Shown here piece by piece: positions 29,739 through 38,110 of a stretch of DNA of 64,000 bases. The position numbers and the translations under genes were made by a program. This DNA comes from Kibdelosporangium philippinense (lineage in GTDB: Bacteria; Actinomycetota; Actinomycetes; Mycobacteriales; Pseudonocardiaceae): assembly GCF_021390435.2 (NCBI RefSeq), contig NZ_JAJVCN010000001.1:1240001-1304000 (forward strand). Direction: 5' to 3'. The stretch's first letter is position 1, and each line of letters opens with the position of its first letter. The notes beneath the pieces are model-generated. The model did no database searches, was not told where the DNA came from, and was given only the letters and a program-made list of their open reading frames with translations.

Positions 29739-30163
29739 TGGACCTCCGGAGGAGGAGACAGCGGATAAGGCAGGGGACCGATCTCTACCAGCGGCTCTGG
29801 TGGCTCCTCGATGGGTGGCTCGGGGAGCCACCGCAGGTCGTTGAAGCCACGGTTGACGTATCCACCGTCCGAATAGGACGCGCCTGGATAGCCGATGTAC
29901 GCACGGACCTCGGGGTCGTCGTAGAGATAGCGGGCCACGAGCGGGCGCAGGGCACGGAAGGAGGCGCTTTCTTCGACGCACGCGGAAAGCTCGTCCATGC
30001 CGTCGCGCAGGATGCCGCCAAGCACCGGGTCAGCGGCGGCCAGCGAGGCGATCGTGGCGACAACCCTCCGATACGGCTGCTCACCGAGCCCAGGGTGCGG
30101 GTACATCGCGCTGGCCACCGAGGTCAGCACGGCCTCTTGGCGTTCGGTGAACGGCCCGCTCAT
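29735..30163 (-). CDS. Gluconate 2-dehydrogenase subunit 3-like small protein
   Basis: 142 residues. The N-terminal FTERQEAVLTSVASAMYPH and later helical segments fit the gluconate-2-dehydrogenase subunit 3 family, which accompanies GMC flavoproteins. The usual Tat leader is missing, consistent with a cytoplasmic enzyme. The C-terminus ends in a proline-rich stretch. Both ends are coupled: its ATG overlaps the stop of the binding-protein gene and its stop overlaps the ATG of the GMC gene. Its role is probably as a chaperone or structural subunit for the GMC enzyme. Assignment rests on context and weak similarity. Confidence 0.7.
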   Translation of the reverse strand: MSGPFTERQEAVLTSVASAMYPHPGLGEQPYRRVVATIASLAAADPVLGGILRDGMDELSACVEESASFRALRPLVARYLYDDPEVRAYIGYPGASYSDGGYVNRGFNDLRWLPEPPIEEPPEPLVEIGPLPYPLSPPPEVQ

Positions 30164-31359
30164 GGCATCTTCCGTTCGATCCAGACCTGCGGGAACCCCG
30201 GCAGGTCCTCGCCGCCGAAGCGCGCGGAGTGCACGTCGGGCATCGCCGTGTTCGCGGCGAGCACCTGGTCGCGGGTCTCGGCGGTGATCGGCACCTGTGG
30301 CAGCACCCAGTCCTTGGGAATGTCCGTGCCGTGCAGGAGCGAGTCGAGCCCGAGAAGCGCGGTACGCCACTGGAAGCACGAGTACACGGCGGCAAAGCCC
30401 TCGAATCCGTGTTTCTTCCACGCGCGCAGATACGCCATGTTGTCTTCGCCGTTGATCGGCGGGATTGGCTGTCCGGCGTCCTGGAATGCCTCGACCGCGG
30501 GCACTGCTTGGTCGCCGAGGTCGGTCCAGACGGCATCGATCTTGCCCTTGGCCAGCTCGTCCGCCATAGCGTTCTTGATCTTGGCTGGATCGGCGCCGGT
30601 GATGTGATCGGTCACGGTGATCCCCGCGTCGCGGAAGATCTTCTGCGCCGCGGCCCAGCGCTGCTCGAAGACATCGACACCCGACGCCGTCCGCAGCGCC
30701 ACAACCCTTTGCCCGGAGCGCAGTTTCGAGGCGATGAACGTGGAAGCGTCGATACCCCAGGCATAGCCGCCGATCGAGTGGACGAAACTGGTGACGCACG
30801 TCGCGGTCGTGCCACGGTCGAACACGATGACCGGTTTGCCTGTGGCGCAAGCGCGTTCGATCGCGTCCTTGGTCGCGTCCACAGTGGCCGGTGCGACGAT
30901 GTAGCCGTCGCAGTTGCCTTCCTTGATCAGGTAGTCGATGTCGGCGACCTGCGTGTTCTCGCTGTCCTGGGCGTCACGCACCTCAAGGGCGGCAAGGCGT
31001 CCCGCGTCACGCAGGGCGACGAACTGCTGGTACATCGTCAGCCAGCCGGTCTGGCGCCAGACGTTGCTCAGCGATGCGTTGGAGAAACAGACTTTGCCCG
31101 GCCGGTTGAGTGCGAACCCGGCGCCCCTGACCGTTTCGCCTGGCAGGAACTGCAAGTAGGGCTTGGCTGGGTCGCCGCTGAATGTCCCCTTGCGTTCGGC
31201 GTCCTGACGGGCGTACGCGGCCTGGTCGAGGCCAGCGATGGGCGCCGTGCTCGTTGGCGGGCCGGACGTCGCACCGGGCGCGCACGCCGCGGTACCGGCT
31301 AAGACCGCGCCGACCAAGAGGGCCAGTGCGGTCGTAGTGCCGCACCTGCGTGCAGACAT
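30160..31359 (-). CDS. Sugar ABC transporter substrate-binding lipoprotein (CUT2/ribose type)
   Basis: 399 residues from ATG 31359 with GAAAGGGA upstream (a further ATG at 31374 is possible). N-terminal lipoprotein signal with lipobox GTAAC near residue 30, then a periplasmic-binding-protein fold of the RbsB type: NGYIVAPATVDAT-like (here CDGYIVAPATVDAT), KPVIVFDRG, GVDVFEQRWAA, DAVWTDLGDQAVPAVEAFQDAG. It captures a sugar or polyol outside the membrane for the two permeases and the RbsA-like ATPase encoded upstream. Several Cys residues (VCFSN, NCDGY, ACATG, TCVTS) are more than usual and might form disulfides. The ligand is unknown. Confidence 0.88.
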   Translation of the reverse strand: MSARRCGTTTALALLVGAVLAGTAACAPGATSGPPTSTAPIAGLDQAAYARQDAERKGTFSGDPAKPYLQFLPGETVRGAGFALNRPGKVCFSNASLSNVWRQTGWLTMYQQFVALRDAGRLAALEVRDAQDSENTQVADIDYLIKEGNCDGYIVAPATVDATKDAIERACATGKPVIVFDRGTTATCVTSFVHSIGGYAWGIDASTFIASKLRSGQRVVALRTASGVDVFEQRWAAAQKIFRDAGITVTDHITGADPAKIKNAMADELAKGKIDAVWTDLGDQAVPAVEAFQDAGQPIPPINGEDNMAYLRAWKKHGFEGFAAVYSCFQWRTALLGLDSLLHGTDIPKDWVLPQVPITAETRDQVLAANTAMPDVHSARFGGEDLPGFPQVWIERKMP

Positions 31360-31370
31360 GGTTGTCCCTT

Positions 31371-32315
31371 TCATTCGGTGATTCGCTGGCCTGACAGGCG
31401 TTTCCACTGAACGCCCGCAGCGCCGAGAGCGGCCAGGATGACCGCGCCTTGCACGGTGTCGCGCCATGTCGACTCGATACCGATGATGTTGAGCAGCGAG
31501 ATGAGCGTCTCCAGCACGGCCGCGCCCGCCGCAGCCGACAGCAGCCAGCCGCGGCCTCCGCCCAGCGCGACGCCGCCGATGACGGCGCCAGCTATGGCCG
31601 TGTACTGGTAGCCCTGTCCCACAGTCGGATGGGTGCCCGCGTAGCCAACGAGAAGGATCGCGGCGACCGTCGCGAGCAGCGCCGACAGCACGTACGCGCG
31701 CGTACGCAGCCACCAGACACGCGCACCGGCCAGCGCCATGCTGTCCTCGTTGTCGCCCACGGCAAGCAGCAGTCGCCCGAACGGACGGCGCATGAGCCAA
31801 GCGCCGCCGATGAGCACAGCCAGGAGCACCATCACTGACCACGGCACGTACCCGAGAACCGGCAGGGTCGGGCCACTGCGGCCGATGTTGCGGAAGGTGT
31901 CGGACGGGTTGCCGCTCGCGGCGCCGCCAGTTGCGTAGAACGTGATGCCCGACAGCACAAGCATCATGCCGAGCGTTGTGATGAAACCGGGCACGCGCAG
32001 AATGGTGGTGACGAGCCCGTTGACGAGGCCGACGGCCACGGCAAGCACCACCATGAGCCCGAGGACCGGCAGGATCATCGCGTCGTCGCTGCCGATCAAG
32101 TTTCCCGCCAGCACAACCTGAACCGCGATCACCGCGCCAGCCGAGAGGTCGAATTCCCCGGCCACGAGCACGAAGTACTGACCGATCGTCACGATCACGA
32201 TCGGTGCCATCCGACCGAGGAACCTGGCCGGCTGCCCGGGTTCGAGGAGGTTCGGGTTTGCCACCACGAGCGCCACGAGCAGCACCACGAGGATGACGTA
32301 GACACCGCGCTTCAT
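31371..32315 (-). CDS. CUT2-family sugar ABC permease (second)
   Basis: 314 residues with 8-10 membrane segments and the RbsC/BPD_transp_2 signature: GQYFVLVAGEFDLSAGAVIA near residue 50 and later GAVIGGVALGGGRGWLLSA. It starts in ATGA overlap with the first permease and ends 11 bp before the binding-protein gene. Two non-identical permeases imply a heterodimeric channel. Confidence 0.9.
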   Translation of the reverse strand: MKRGVYVILVVLLVALVVANPNLLEPGQPARFLGRMAPIVIVTIGQYFVLVAGEFDLSAGAVIAVQVVLAGNLIGSDDAMILPVLGLMVVLAVAVGLVNGLVTTILRVPGFITTLGMMLVLSGITFYATGGAASGNPSDTFRNIGRSGPTLPVLGYVPWSVMVLLAVLIGGAWLMRRPFGRLLLAVGDNEDSMALAGARVWWLRTRAYVLSALLATVAAILLVGYAGTHPTVGQGYQYTAIAGAVIGGVALGGGRGWLLSAAAGAAVLETLISLLNIIGIESTWRDTVQGAVILAALGAAGVQWKRLSGQRITE

Positions 32316-33295
32316 GCGCTTGTCCCGGCTGGGAAACGTTTGCGCCGACGCATGATACCCGTGCGCCGGGCGAAAACGGCGACGGCCGCGACGATCACGA
32401 GGCCGCGTACGACATCCTTGAGGAACGGATTGACTTGCAGGACGCCCATCGCGGAGTCGATCACGGCGAAGATCAGGACTCCGCCGAGGGTCCCGAGCAG
32501 CGAACTGCGGCCGCCAGCCAGCGACGCGCCGCCCAACACCACGGCGGCCACTGAGAGCAACGCGAACCCGCCCTGTGTGCCCGCATTCGGTCCCCCGACG
32601 CCAAGGCGCGAGACGATTGTGATCCCAGCCAGCCCCGCGAGCACCGCCGACAAGGTGTGCGCCGCGATGATCGGCCGTGCCGTCTTGACGCCCGACAGTC
32701 GCGCGACCCGCGCGTCACCGCCGACGGCATGCATCCGATGACCCAGCCGAGTTCGGTGCAGCAGAACGAAAACAAGGCCGAGACACGCCAGCATCACGAG
32801 CGTGGTGACCGGTACGACCCCGATTCCGGCTTGGCCGAACGTGGTGAACGCGTCCGGCACACCCGTGACATTGCCGCGGTAGTAGGTGGAAAGGTCGCCG
32901 GAGATCACGAGGCCGCTCGCGAGCGTCGCGATGAATCCGTGCAAGCCAAGCACACCAACTACAAACCCATTGGCTGCACCGATCGCCGCGCAGACCACGA
33001 GCGTTGTCACGATCGCGACCGGTATGTTCTCCGTGCGCCCGGCCATGACGCCGGCGCACAGCACTCCTGCGAGGCTGAGTACGTATCCGACAGACAGGTC
33101 AAGGCTACCGACTAGCACGACAAGCGTCTGTCCAATTGCGACAAAGCCCAACGCGGTGACGCTTGTCATGATCACCGCGATGTTGCCTGACGAGAACAGG
33201 TTCCGGTCCGCGTCGGCTGCCAGCAACGCGGCTGCCAGTGTCACAAGCGCCAATACGACGTAGACGATCGCGGTGGTGGACAGACGGCGGGTCAT
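32312..33295 (-). CDS. CUT2-family sugar ABC permease (first)
   Basis: 327 residues with multiple membrane helices and the RbsC-family landmarks GQTLVVLVGSLDLSVGYVLS (residues ~57-76) and AAVVLGGASLAGGRSSLLGT. It forms the membrane channel with the following permease. The start overlaps the ATPase stop by ATGA. The C-terminal tail RRTGIMRRRKRFPAG is strongly basic and cytoplasmic. Confidence 0.9.
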   Translation of the reverse strand: MTRRLSTTAIVYVVLALVTLAAALLAADADRNLFSSGNIAVIMTSVTALGFVAIGQTLVVLVGSLDLSVGYVLSLAGVLCAGVMAGRTENIPVAIVTTLVVCAAIGAANGFVVGVLGLHGFIATLASGLVISGDLSTYYRGNVTGVPDAFTTFGQAGIGVVPVTTLVMLACLGLVFVLLHRTRLGHRMHAVGGDARVARLSGVKTARPIIAAHTLSAVLAGLAGITIVSRLGVGGPNAGTQGGFALLSVAAVVLGGASLAGGRSSLLGTLGGVLIFAVIDSAMGVLQVNPFLKDVVRGLVIVAAVAVFARRTGIMRRRKRFPAGTSA

Positions 33296-34761
33296 GCGAC
33301 GGCCGCCCGCATTACGTCCTCTTCGCTGCTACCGCCGGGCAACTCGGTCACTAACCGCCCGTCGCGCAACACGAGGATGCGGTCGGCCATCCCGATCACC
33401 TCCGGCAGCTCGCTTGAGGCCAGCAGCACGGCCATGCCGTCCTGGGTAAGGCTGCGCAGTAGGGCGTAGACGGCCTGCTTGGCGCCCACGTCGATGCCGC
33501 GGGTCGGTTCGTCGAGCAGCACGATGGCAGGGCGGCAGAGAATCCACTTCGCCAGCAAGACTTTCTGCTGGTTCCCGCCCGAGAGGTACTGGGCGGGCTG
33601 ATCGGGGCTGCGTGCGTTGAGCTCCAGTTCGGCGAGCAACCGGAGCGCCTCCGCTCGGCTGCGGCGTGCCCCGGTGGCGTGCACGACGGCCAAAGTGTTG
33701 TCCAGCACGGATTGGTGCAGCGCCAACCCTGTCGCTTCGCGGTCCTCGGTGAGGTAGGCGATGCCGTGCCCGATCGCGGTACGTGGGCTGGCGATGCGTA
33801 CCTGGCGCCTGCCGACGTGCATCGTGCCGCGGGTGAAGGGCCGGTTTCCGGCGATCGCGTCCAGTACCTCGGTGCGTCCGGATCCCTGAAGTCCTGCCAG
33901 CGCAACGATTTCGCCCGCATGGACGGTCAGTGTGATGCCGTCGACGTCGCCGTTGCCGCCTTCGGAGACCTTGAGGGCCACCTCTTCTATTTGTATGTCT
34001 GTGCCTTCGGCGCGCGGCGGGTAGAACGTGGACAGCGGCCGTCCGACCATGAGCCGTACAACCTCGGCCTCGTCCAGCTCAGCGGCCGGTCGCGAGGCGA
34101 CGCGTTTGCCGTCCTTGAGCACGGTGATCCGGTCACAGAGGTCGAACACCTCGCGCAGCCGGTGCGAGACGTAAAGGATGGCGACGCCGCGAGCGGTCAG
34201 TGTGCGGATGATTTGGTAGAGCAGCTCCACCTCGTGGTCGGCGAGCGCGGCGGTTGGCTCGTCCATCGCGATGATGCGCGACTGCCGCCGCAGCGCCTTC
34301 GCGATCTCGACGATCTGCTGCTCGGCGACCGAGAGCGCGCCGACGGGTGTGCTTGGCGCGATCGTGCTGACGCCGACCGAGGCCAGCAGCTCGGCTGTGC
34401 GGCTGTGCATCAGCTTTTTCGAGACCAGCCCGCGGACCCGCGGCTCGTGGCCGAGGAAGACGTTCTCGGCGACCGATCGCTCCGGGAGCAGGTTGAACTC
34501 CTGGAAGACCGTCGAGATTCCGGCCGCGTAGGCCTGCGCGGGGTGGGTGAACGCGGTCGGGCTGCCGTCGAGGTGGATCTCGCCCGTGTCGCGGGGACGG
34601 ACGCCCGCGAGGATCTTCATCAGCGTCGATTTGCCAGCGCCGTTCTCGCCGACCAGCCCGTGCACCTCGCCTGTGGCGAGCGTCAGGTCCACGTCCACGA
34701 GTGCGGGTATGCCGTAGAAGCTCTTCCCGACCCCGCGTATTTCGAGAAGCTGCCCGTCCAT
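33292..34761 (-). CDS. CUT2-family sugar ABC transporter, duplicated ATPase (RbsA-like)
   Basis: 489 residues from ATG 34761 (GGGGGTGG upstream); GTG 34785 is an alternative. Two ATPase halves: the first has Walker A GENGAGKST and signature LSVAEQQ; the second has the degenerate P-loop GLQGSGRTE and signature YLSGGNQQK, the pattern of RbsA/MglA/XylG proteins, in which the second P-loop lacks the conserved GK(S/T). It powers import of a monosaccharide or polyol. It is the first gene of the six-gene minus-strand operon and is divergent from a GntR regulator with a 14-bp palindrome in between. Confidence 0.92.
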   Translation of the reverse strand: MDGQLLEIRGVGKSFYGIPALVDVDLTLATGEVHGLVGENGAGKSTLMKILAGVRPRDTGEIHLDGSPTAFTHPAQAYAAGISTVFQEFNLLPERSVAENVFLGHEPRVRGLVSKKLMHSRTAELLASVGVSTIAPSTPVGALSVAEQQIVEIAKALRRQSRIIAMDEPTAALADHEVELLYQIIRTLTARGVAILYVSHRLREVFDLCDRITVLKDGKRVASRPAAELDEAEVVRLMVGRPLSTFYPPRAEGTDIQIEEVALKVSEGGNGDVDGITLTVHAGEIVALAGLQGSGRTEVLDAIAGNRPFTRGTMHVGRRQVRIASPRTAIGHGIAYLTEDREATGLALHQSVLDNTLAVVHATGARRSRAEALRLLAELELNARSPDQPAQYLSGGNQQKVLLAKWILCRPAIVLLDEPTRGIDVGAKQAVYALLRSLTQDGMAVLLASSELPEVIGMADRILVLRDGRLVTELPGGSSEEDVMRAAVA

Positions 34762-34848
34762 CGCCACCCCCGCGTCGTCGCGCACCGTGGCAAACCGGTT
34801 TCGTGCTGTGCCCAGTGACGCTAGATGGCTTCACGCTATCGAGTCAAG

Positions 34849-34862
34849 CATTATCGATAATG
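34849..34862. promoter_or_regulatory. Perfect 14-bp palindrome, probable GntR operator
   Basis: CATTATCGATAATG lies between the divergent importer operon (ATG 34761) and the GntR gene (ATG 34890), 27 bp upstream of the latter. It is AT-rich in a GC-rich context and of the size GntR/FadR-type dimers bind, so it probably controls both directions. Confidence 0.6.
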
Positions 34863-34889
34863 ACCGTAAGGGCCTACTATTGGGCCACT

Positions 34890-35549
34890 ATGACCAGTCG
34901 CCTGCCCCGGATAACACTCGCTGATCAGGTGCGGGATTTCATCGTCATGGAGATCGCCAGGGGCGCGCTCGCGCCAGGGGCGAGCGTGCGTGAGCTGGAA
35001 ATCGCCCAACGACTCGGCACCAGCCAGACGCCTGTCCGCGAGGCCTTCCGCAAACTCGCCGCCGTCGGCCTGCTGGAAACCCGCATTCACGTCGGCACTC
35101 GTGTCCGCGACTTCACGGCCAAGGATTTGTCGGACGCGGTGCCGGTGCGGGCCGCGCTTGAGGGCATGGCCGGGCGCATTGTCGCTGAGCTCGGCATCCG
35201 GGAGGACGCGGAGCTGGAGGCGGCACTGGCGCACATGGAGGCCGTCGCGGCGACAGGGGAGCGGCTCGCTTTGGCTGGCGCCAGCACGGCGTTCCACCGC
35301 AGGATCATCACGATGGCCGGCAACGACTCTTTGCGGCGCGCTTGGGAGTCACTGGGCATCGAGGTGATGACCGTGATGGCGTTGGCGCACACCACCATCG
35401 ACAGCCCGGCCGTGGCGCACAGCCACCGTCCGGTGTTGGAGGCGCTGCTTTCCGGCGATCCTGACCGGGCGGAACGCGAGTTGACCGAGCACCAGTTCGC
35501 CTACATTCCCAGCTCGATGCCTGCCGACGAGGGCAAGAACGCGTCCTGA
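34890..35549 (+). CDS. GntR-family regulator (FCD/FadR type)
   Basis: 219 residues. Winged-helix domain at ~10-75 (LADQVRDFIVMEIARGALAPG, LGTSQTPVREAFRKLAAVGLLE) and an all-helical FCD ligand domain with metal-type residues (FHRRIITMAGN, HSHRPVLEALLSGDPDRAERELTEH). It is divergent from the sugar importer/GMC operon and presumably represses it until the transported substrate or its oxidation product binds. The start ATG lacks an obvious ribosome site, so the transcript may be leaderless or nearly so. Confidence 0.88.
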   Translation: MTSRLPRITLADQVRDFIVMEIARGALAPGASVRELEIAQRLGTSQTPVREAFRKLAAVGLLETRIHVGTRVRDFTAKDLSDAVPVRAALEGMAGRIVAELGIREDAELEAALAHMEAVAATGERLALAGASTAFHRRIITMAGNDSLRRAWESLGIEVMTVMALAHTTIDSPAVAHSHRPVLEALLSGDPDRAERELTEHQFAYIPSSMPADEGKNAS

Positions 35550-35658
35550 TCCTGACCGCGATGGAAGTGTGCGGCTTACTCCACGGCGGTCCACTAAGGA
35601 CAAAAAATCGCCTCGGCAGTCACAGGTATTACACCTTTCCCATCTGTTACGGGGTCGG

Positions 35659-35687
35659 ATGCCGTGAAGGTCTTCTTACCTTGACGG
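35659..35687. repeat. Imperfect palindrome, copy 1 of CCGTGAAGG family
   Basis: CCGTGAAGG and CCTTGACGG (one mismatch) flank an 8-nt loop. It shares the arm sequence with the palindrome at 35909, which suggests a dispersed intergenic element. Confidence 0.45.
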
Positions 35688-35908
35688 GGTTCAACGCCCC
35701 AAATCTTCCCCTCACAACCGCCCACGACCCGCACGCGGTCAGGGCACACCACCGCGAACGCATCCTCGGCAGCCCCTGTGCTGCGCCAAGACGGAAACCT
35801 GCAGGTCACCGAGCCGAACGCCGGTCGAGTCACGCCCGACCGGGCGAGCTTAAAACTCCCTGGCATTGGCGCGGTAGAGACGCGTCAAGGGAGGCCCTCG
35901 CGCGTCTA

Positions 35909-35935
35909 ATGCCGCGAAGGTGGCCTTCACGGCAT
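35909..35935. repeat. Near-perfect palindrome, copy 2 of CCGTGAAGG family
   Basis: 12-nt arms ATGCCGCGAAGG and CCTTCACGGCAT pair with one mismatch around a TGG loop. Similar GAAGG/CCTTC palindromes are, from memory, common between genes in Amycolatopsis-like genomes; I cannot verify this here. Confidence 0.5.
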
Positions 35936-36022
35936 ACCGTCCCGTGATAGGTGGGGGTGAAGTGACACATGTGACTGACGAGTCGATGGAGGGTCCATAG
36001 CGGACCGCGAGAGAAGGAACCT

Positions 36023-36856
36023 GTGTTGATCCGACCGCGATGGAAAGATCGGGTTGTGGGCGGATTGATCATCAAACCGGGTTCCGACGCGGAGGTGGCG
36101 ATCCGTGCCGCGGAGGCCGCGTGCGAAGTGATCCGGCGTGCGTACGGCGGCGCGGTCGAGCGGTTCGACAAAGGCGGCGGAGACTTCGCCACAGGAGTGG
36201 ACCTCGCGGCGGAGCGTGTGATCCGGGGAATTCTGCGGGAGGAACGTCCGCGCGACGCGATCCTCGGTGAGGAGTACGGAGCGGACGGGGGCGACGGCTC
36301 GCGGGTCTGGCTGGTCGACCCGTTGTGCGGGACGTTGAACTTCGCGGCGCGGACCCCGTTGGTCGCGGTCAACATCGCCCTGCGCGTCGAGGGCGAAGTG
36401 ACTATGGCGGTGTCAGCAGACCCGTTGTCCGGCGAGGTGTTCTGGACCGGCGGTGAGGGTGCGTTCATCGGGGACGAGCCCTTGGTGCCGACAATGGGCG
36501 ATCGGCTCGTCGACGTGAACCTCGACCCGCCGTTTCCCAATCGGGTGATCTTTCGGGCAGCGTGGTTGCTGGCGGACGACGCCTTCATCGGGAGTTTCCG
36601 GCCCCGCGTGCTGTCTACGACCCTGGCGCTGGCCTGGGTCGCGGCCGGGCGGCGGGCCGCCTACATCACCGACGGGCATCTTCGGGACAGCGTGCACTTC
36701 ACCAGCGGTATCGCCCTTTGTCAGGCGGCTGGCTGCATCGTGACCAACCTTGCCGGGCAGGCCATACACACCGGCATTCAAGGCCTCGTTGTCGCCTCCG
36801 ACCCCGCGACACACCGTGAATTGCTTGACATCGTCGCACTTCACCGCCGCATTTGA
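36023..36856 (+). CDS. Inositol monophosphatase-family protein with altered metal site
   Basis: 277 residues from GTG 36023 (AAGGAA upstream). IMPase fold: KGGGDFATGVDLAAE near residue 52, the metal Glu pair in ILGEEYG (~82), the signature region and a C-terminal TSGIALCQAAGC. The signature reads DPLCGTLNF at residues 99-107 where catalytically competent IMPases have DP(I/L)DGT; Asp99 is kept but the second metal-binding Asp is Cys102. The C-terminal motif that normally contributes the third metal Asp also reads SVHFTSG in place of WDxAAG. Activity as a Mg-dependent sugar phosphatase is therefore doubtful. Confidence 0.82.
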   Translation: MLIRPRWKDRVVGGLIIKPGSDAEVAIRAAEAACEVIRRAYGGAVERFDKGGGDFATGVDLAAERVIRGILREERPRDAILGEEYGADGGDGSRVWLVDPLCGTLNFAARTPLVAVNIALRVEGEVTMAVSADPLSGEVFWTGGEGAFIGDEPLVPTMGDRLVDVNLDPPFPNRVIFRAAWLLADDAFIGSFRPRVLSTTLALAWVAAGRRAAYITDGHLRDSVHFTSGIALCQAAGCIVTNLAGQAIHTGIQGLVVASDPATHRELLDIVALHRRI

Positions 36857-37069
36857 ACATCCGTTTGCCCACTGTGTATTTAGGCACGGTGTCCGGTGCT
36901 CCTTGTTGGTATCAGCGAGGGGCTACAGCCGGATGAGGTGACGAATTGACGAGGGCGATTGACCCTTTATCGGCCTGGCTGGAGCTTCTAGGCTCGGTGC
37001 TGCCCGCGTGCCTGTTGATCCGCGGTCTGACAACGACAGCTGAGGTTGCACCGCGAGCGAGGAATGTGC

Positions 37070-37672
37070 ATGTCGGACGACTTCGAGATCACCCCCTTGG
37101 TCGTCGCCGCGGCCGGTGGCGACCAGGCGGCGTGGGGCGAGATCGTGAGCCGGTTCTCGCCGCTGCTGGTGAGCGTCATCCGCGGCTTCCGGCTGACGCC
37201 GAGCGAGATCGAGGACATCGCGCAGGAAGTGTGGCTGCGCCTCGTCGAGCATCTCGGCGACCTCAAGGAGCCGCGCGCACTGCCCAAGTGGATCATCACT
37301 ATCGCCAGGCGGGTCGCTTTACGCTACGTCCAGCGCAAACGGGAGACGCAGCCACTTGAGCCGGACTGGCAACAGCCTGCCGACGATGACAACGCCGACC
37401 CGGCGACCGGCCTGCTGCGCCAGGAACGGCAGGAAGCCGTGCTCGCTGGCTTGGCCGAGTTGCCCGCCAAGCATCGGGAACTGCTGCTTCTGCTGGTCGC
37501 GGACCCGCCACTGTCGTACGTCGAGATCGCCAAGCGGCTTGACCTCCCGGTCGGCAGTATTGGGCCGACGAGAGCACGTGCGCTGGAACGGCTTCGGAAA
37601 ACGGCAGCGATGGGGACCTATCAAGGAAACGACGCGGGTGGTGATGAACATGACGCAGCGACGCTGGGATGA
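37070..37672 (+). CDS. ECF-type sigma-70 factor
   Basis: 200 residues. ATG 37070 fits the GCGAGGAA ribosome site better than ATG 37064. Region 2 (~25-90: EIEDIAQEVWLRLVEHLGDL, WIITIARRVALRYVQ) and region 4 (~125-180: LAELPAKHRELLLLLV, LSYVEIAKRLDLPVGSIGPTRARAL) are complete. The GSIGPTRARALERLRK ending of region 4 is typical of the actinobacterial sigma factors that sit beside CHAT- or caspase-type genes. The next gene overlaps it by 29 bp. It probably drives the downstream protease genes; no anti-sigma factor with a membrane segment is present. Confidence 0.9.
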   Translation: MSDDFEITPLVVAAAGGDQAAWGEIVSRFSPLLVSVIRGFRLTPSEIEDIAQEVWLRLVEHLGDLKEPRALPKWIITIARRVALRYVQRKRETQPLEPDWQQPADDDNADPATGLLRQERQEAVLAGLAELPAKHRELLLLLVADPPLSYVEIAKRLDLPVGSIGPTRARALERLRKTAAMGTYQGNDAGGDEHDAATLG

Positions 37673-38102
37673 CGACGAACTGCTGCTGCGGGACTTCGCC
37701 GACGCCGTCGGCGAGATCGCGCCGCTGGTGGACCGAGTAGCCGCGCAGGGCATGGCCGCGTTCACGTGGCGCACGGTCGACGAGGAACTGCTGGCGCTGT
37801 CGTACGACTCGACAGAAGGACCGCTGGCCACCAGTCGTGCGGAATCCGATGGCGGCCGTGTCCTCGTCTTCGGCACCGCGGAGCTGTCGGTGGAACTCGA
37901 AGTCACCACCGACCAGATCCTCGGCCAGATCACGCCACCGAGCGCGGGCGAGGTCCGGCTGGAGACCTCGGACGGCTCGACGGTCCACATCACCGCGGAC
38001 GATCTGGGTTTCTTCGTCACCTCGCCATTGCCAGGCCAGCTCGTTCGCCTGCGGTGTGAAACGTCCGATCAACGGTTGATCACCGAATGGGTGCGCCTGT
38101 GA
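37644..38102 (+). CDS. Sigma-factor-associated conserved protein (partner of CHAT module)
   Basis: 152 residues from ATG 37644 (GTG 37641 and ATG 37650 are alternatives), overlapping the sigma gene. The N-terminal ~55 residues are helical (RRWDDDELLLRDFADAVGEI, AFTWRTVDEELLALSYDS) and the rest is beta-rich, ending in TSDQRLITEWVRL. I recognise this layout as a recurrent companion of such sigma factors in actinomycetes but know no experimentally assigned function. It has no membrane segment and no zinc motif, so it is not a classical anti-sigma factor; a regulator or adaptor of the sigma factor is inferred from overlap. It ends 8 bp from the convergent CHAT gene. Confidence 0.78.
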   Translation: MNMTQRRWDDDELLLRDFADAVGEIAPLVDRVAAQGMAAFTWRTVDEELLALSYDSTEGPLATSRAESDGGRVLVFGTAELSVELEVTTDQILGQITPPSAGEVRLETSDGSTVHITADDLGFFVTSPLPGQLVRLRCETSDQRLITEWVRL

Positions 38103-38110
38103 GCGAAGCT

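Larger units (their letters stand above)
35550..36022. other. Non-coding interval with palindromic elements
   Basis: 473 bp without a convincing gene between the GntR gene and the IMPase-family gene. It holds at least two hairpins built on a CCGTGAAGG/CCTTCACGG-like core and a less regular one at 35879-35906 (GACGCG...GCGTC). A 13-base direct repeat (GACCGCGATGGAA at 35554 and 36033) brackets it; that may be chance. Confidence 0.6.

Noticed and set aside
35554..36045. 13-bp direct repeat GACCGCGATGGAA as insertion target duplication
   Set aside because: No element termini, transposase or inverted ends between the copies; likely chance or local conservation around start regions.
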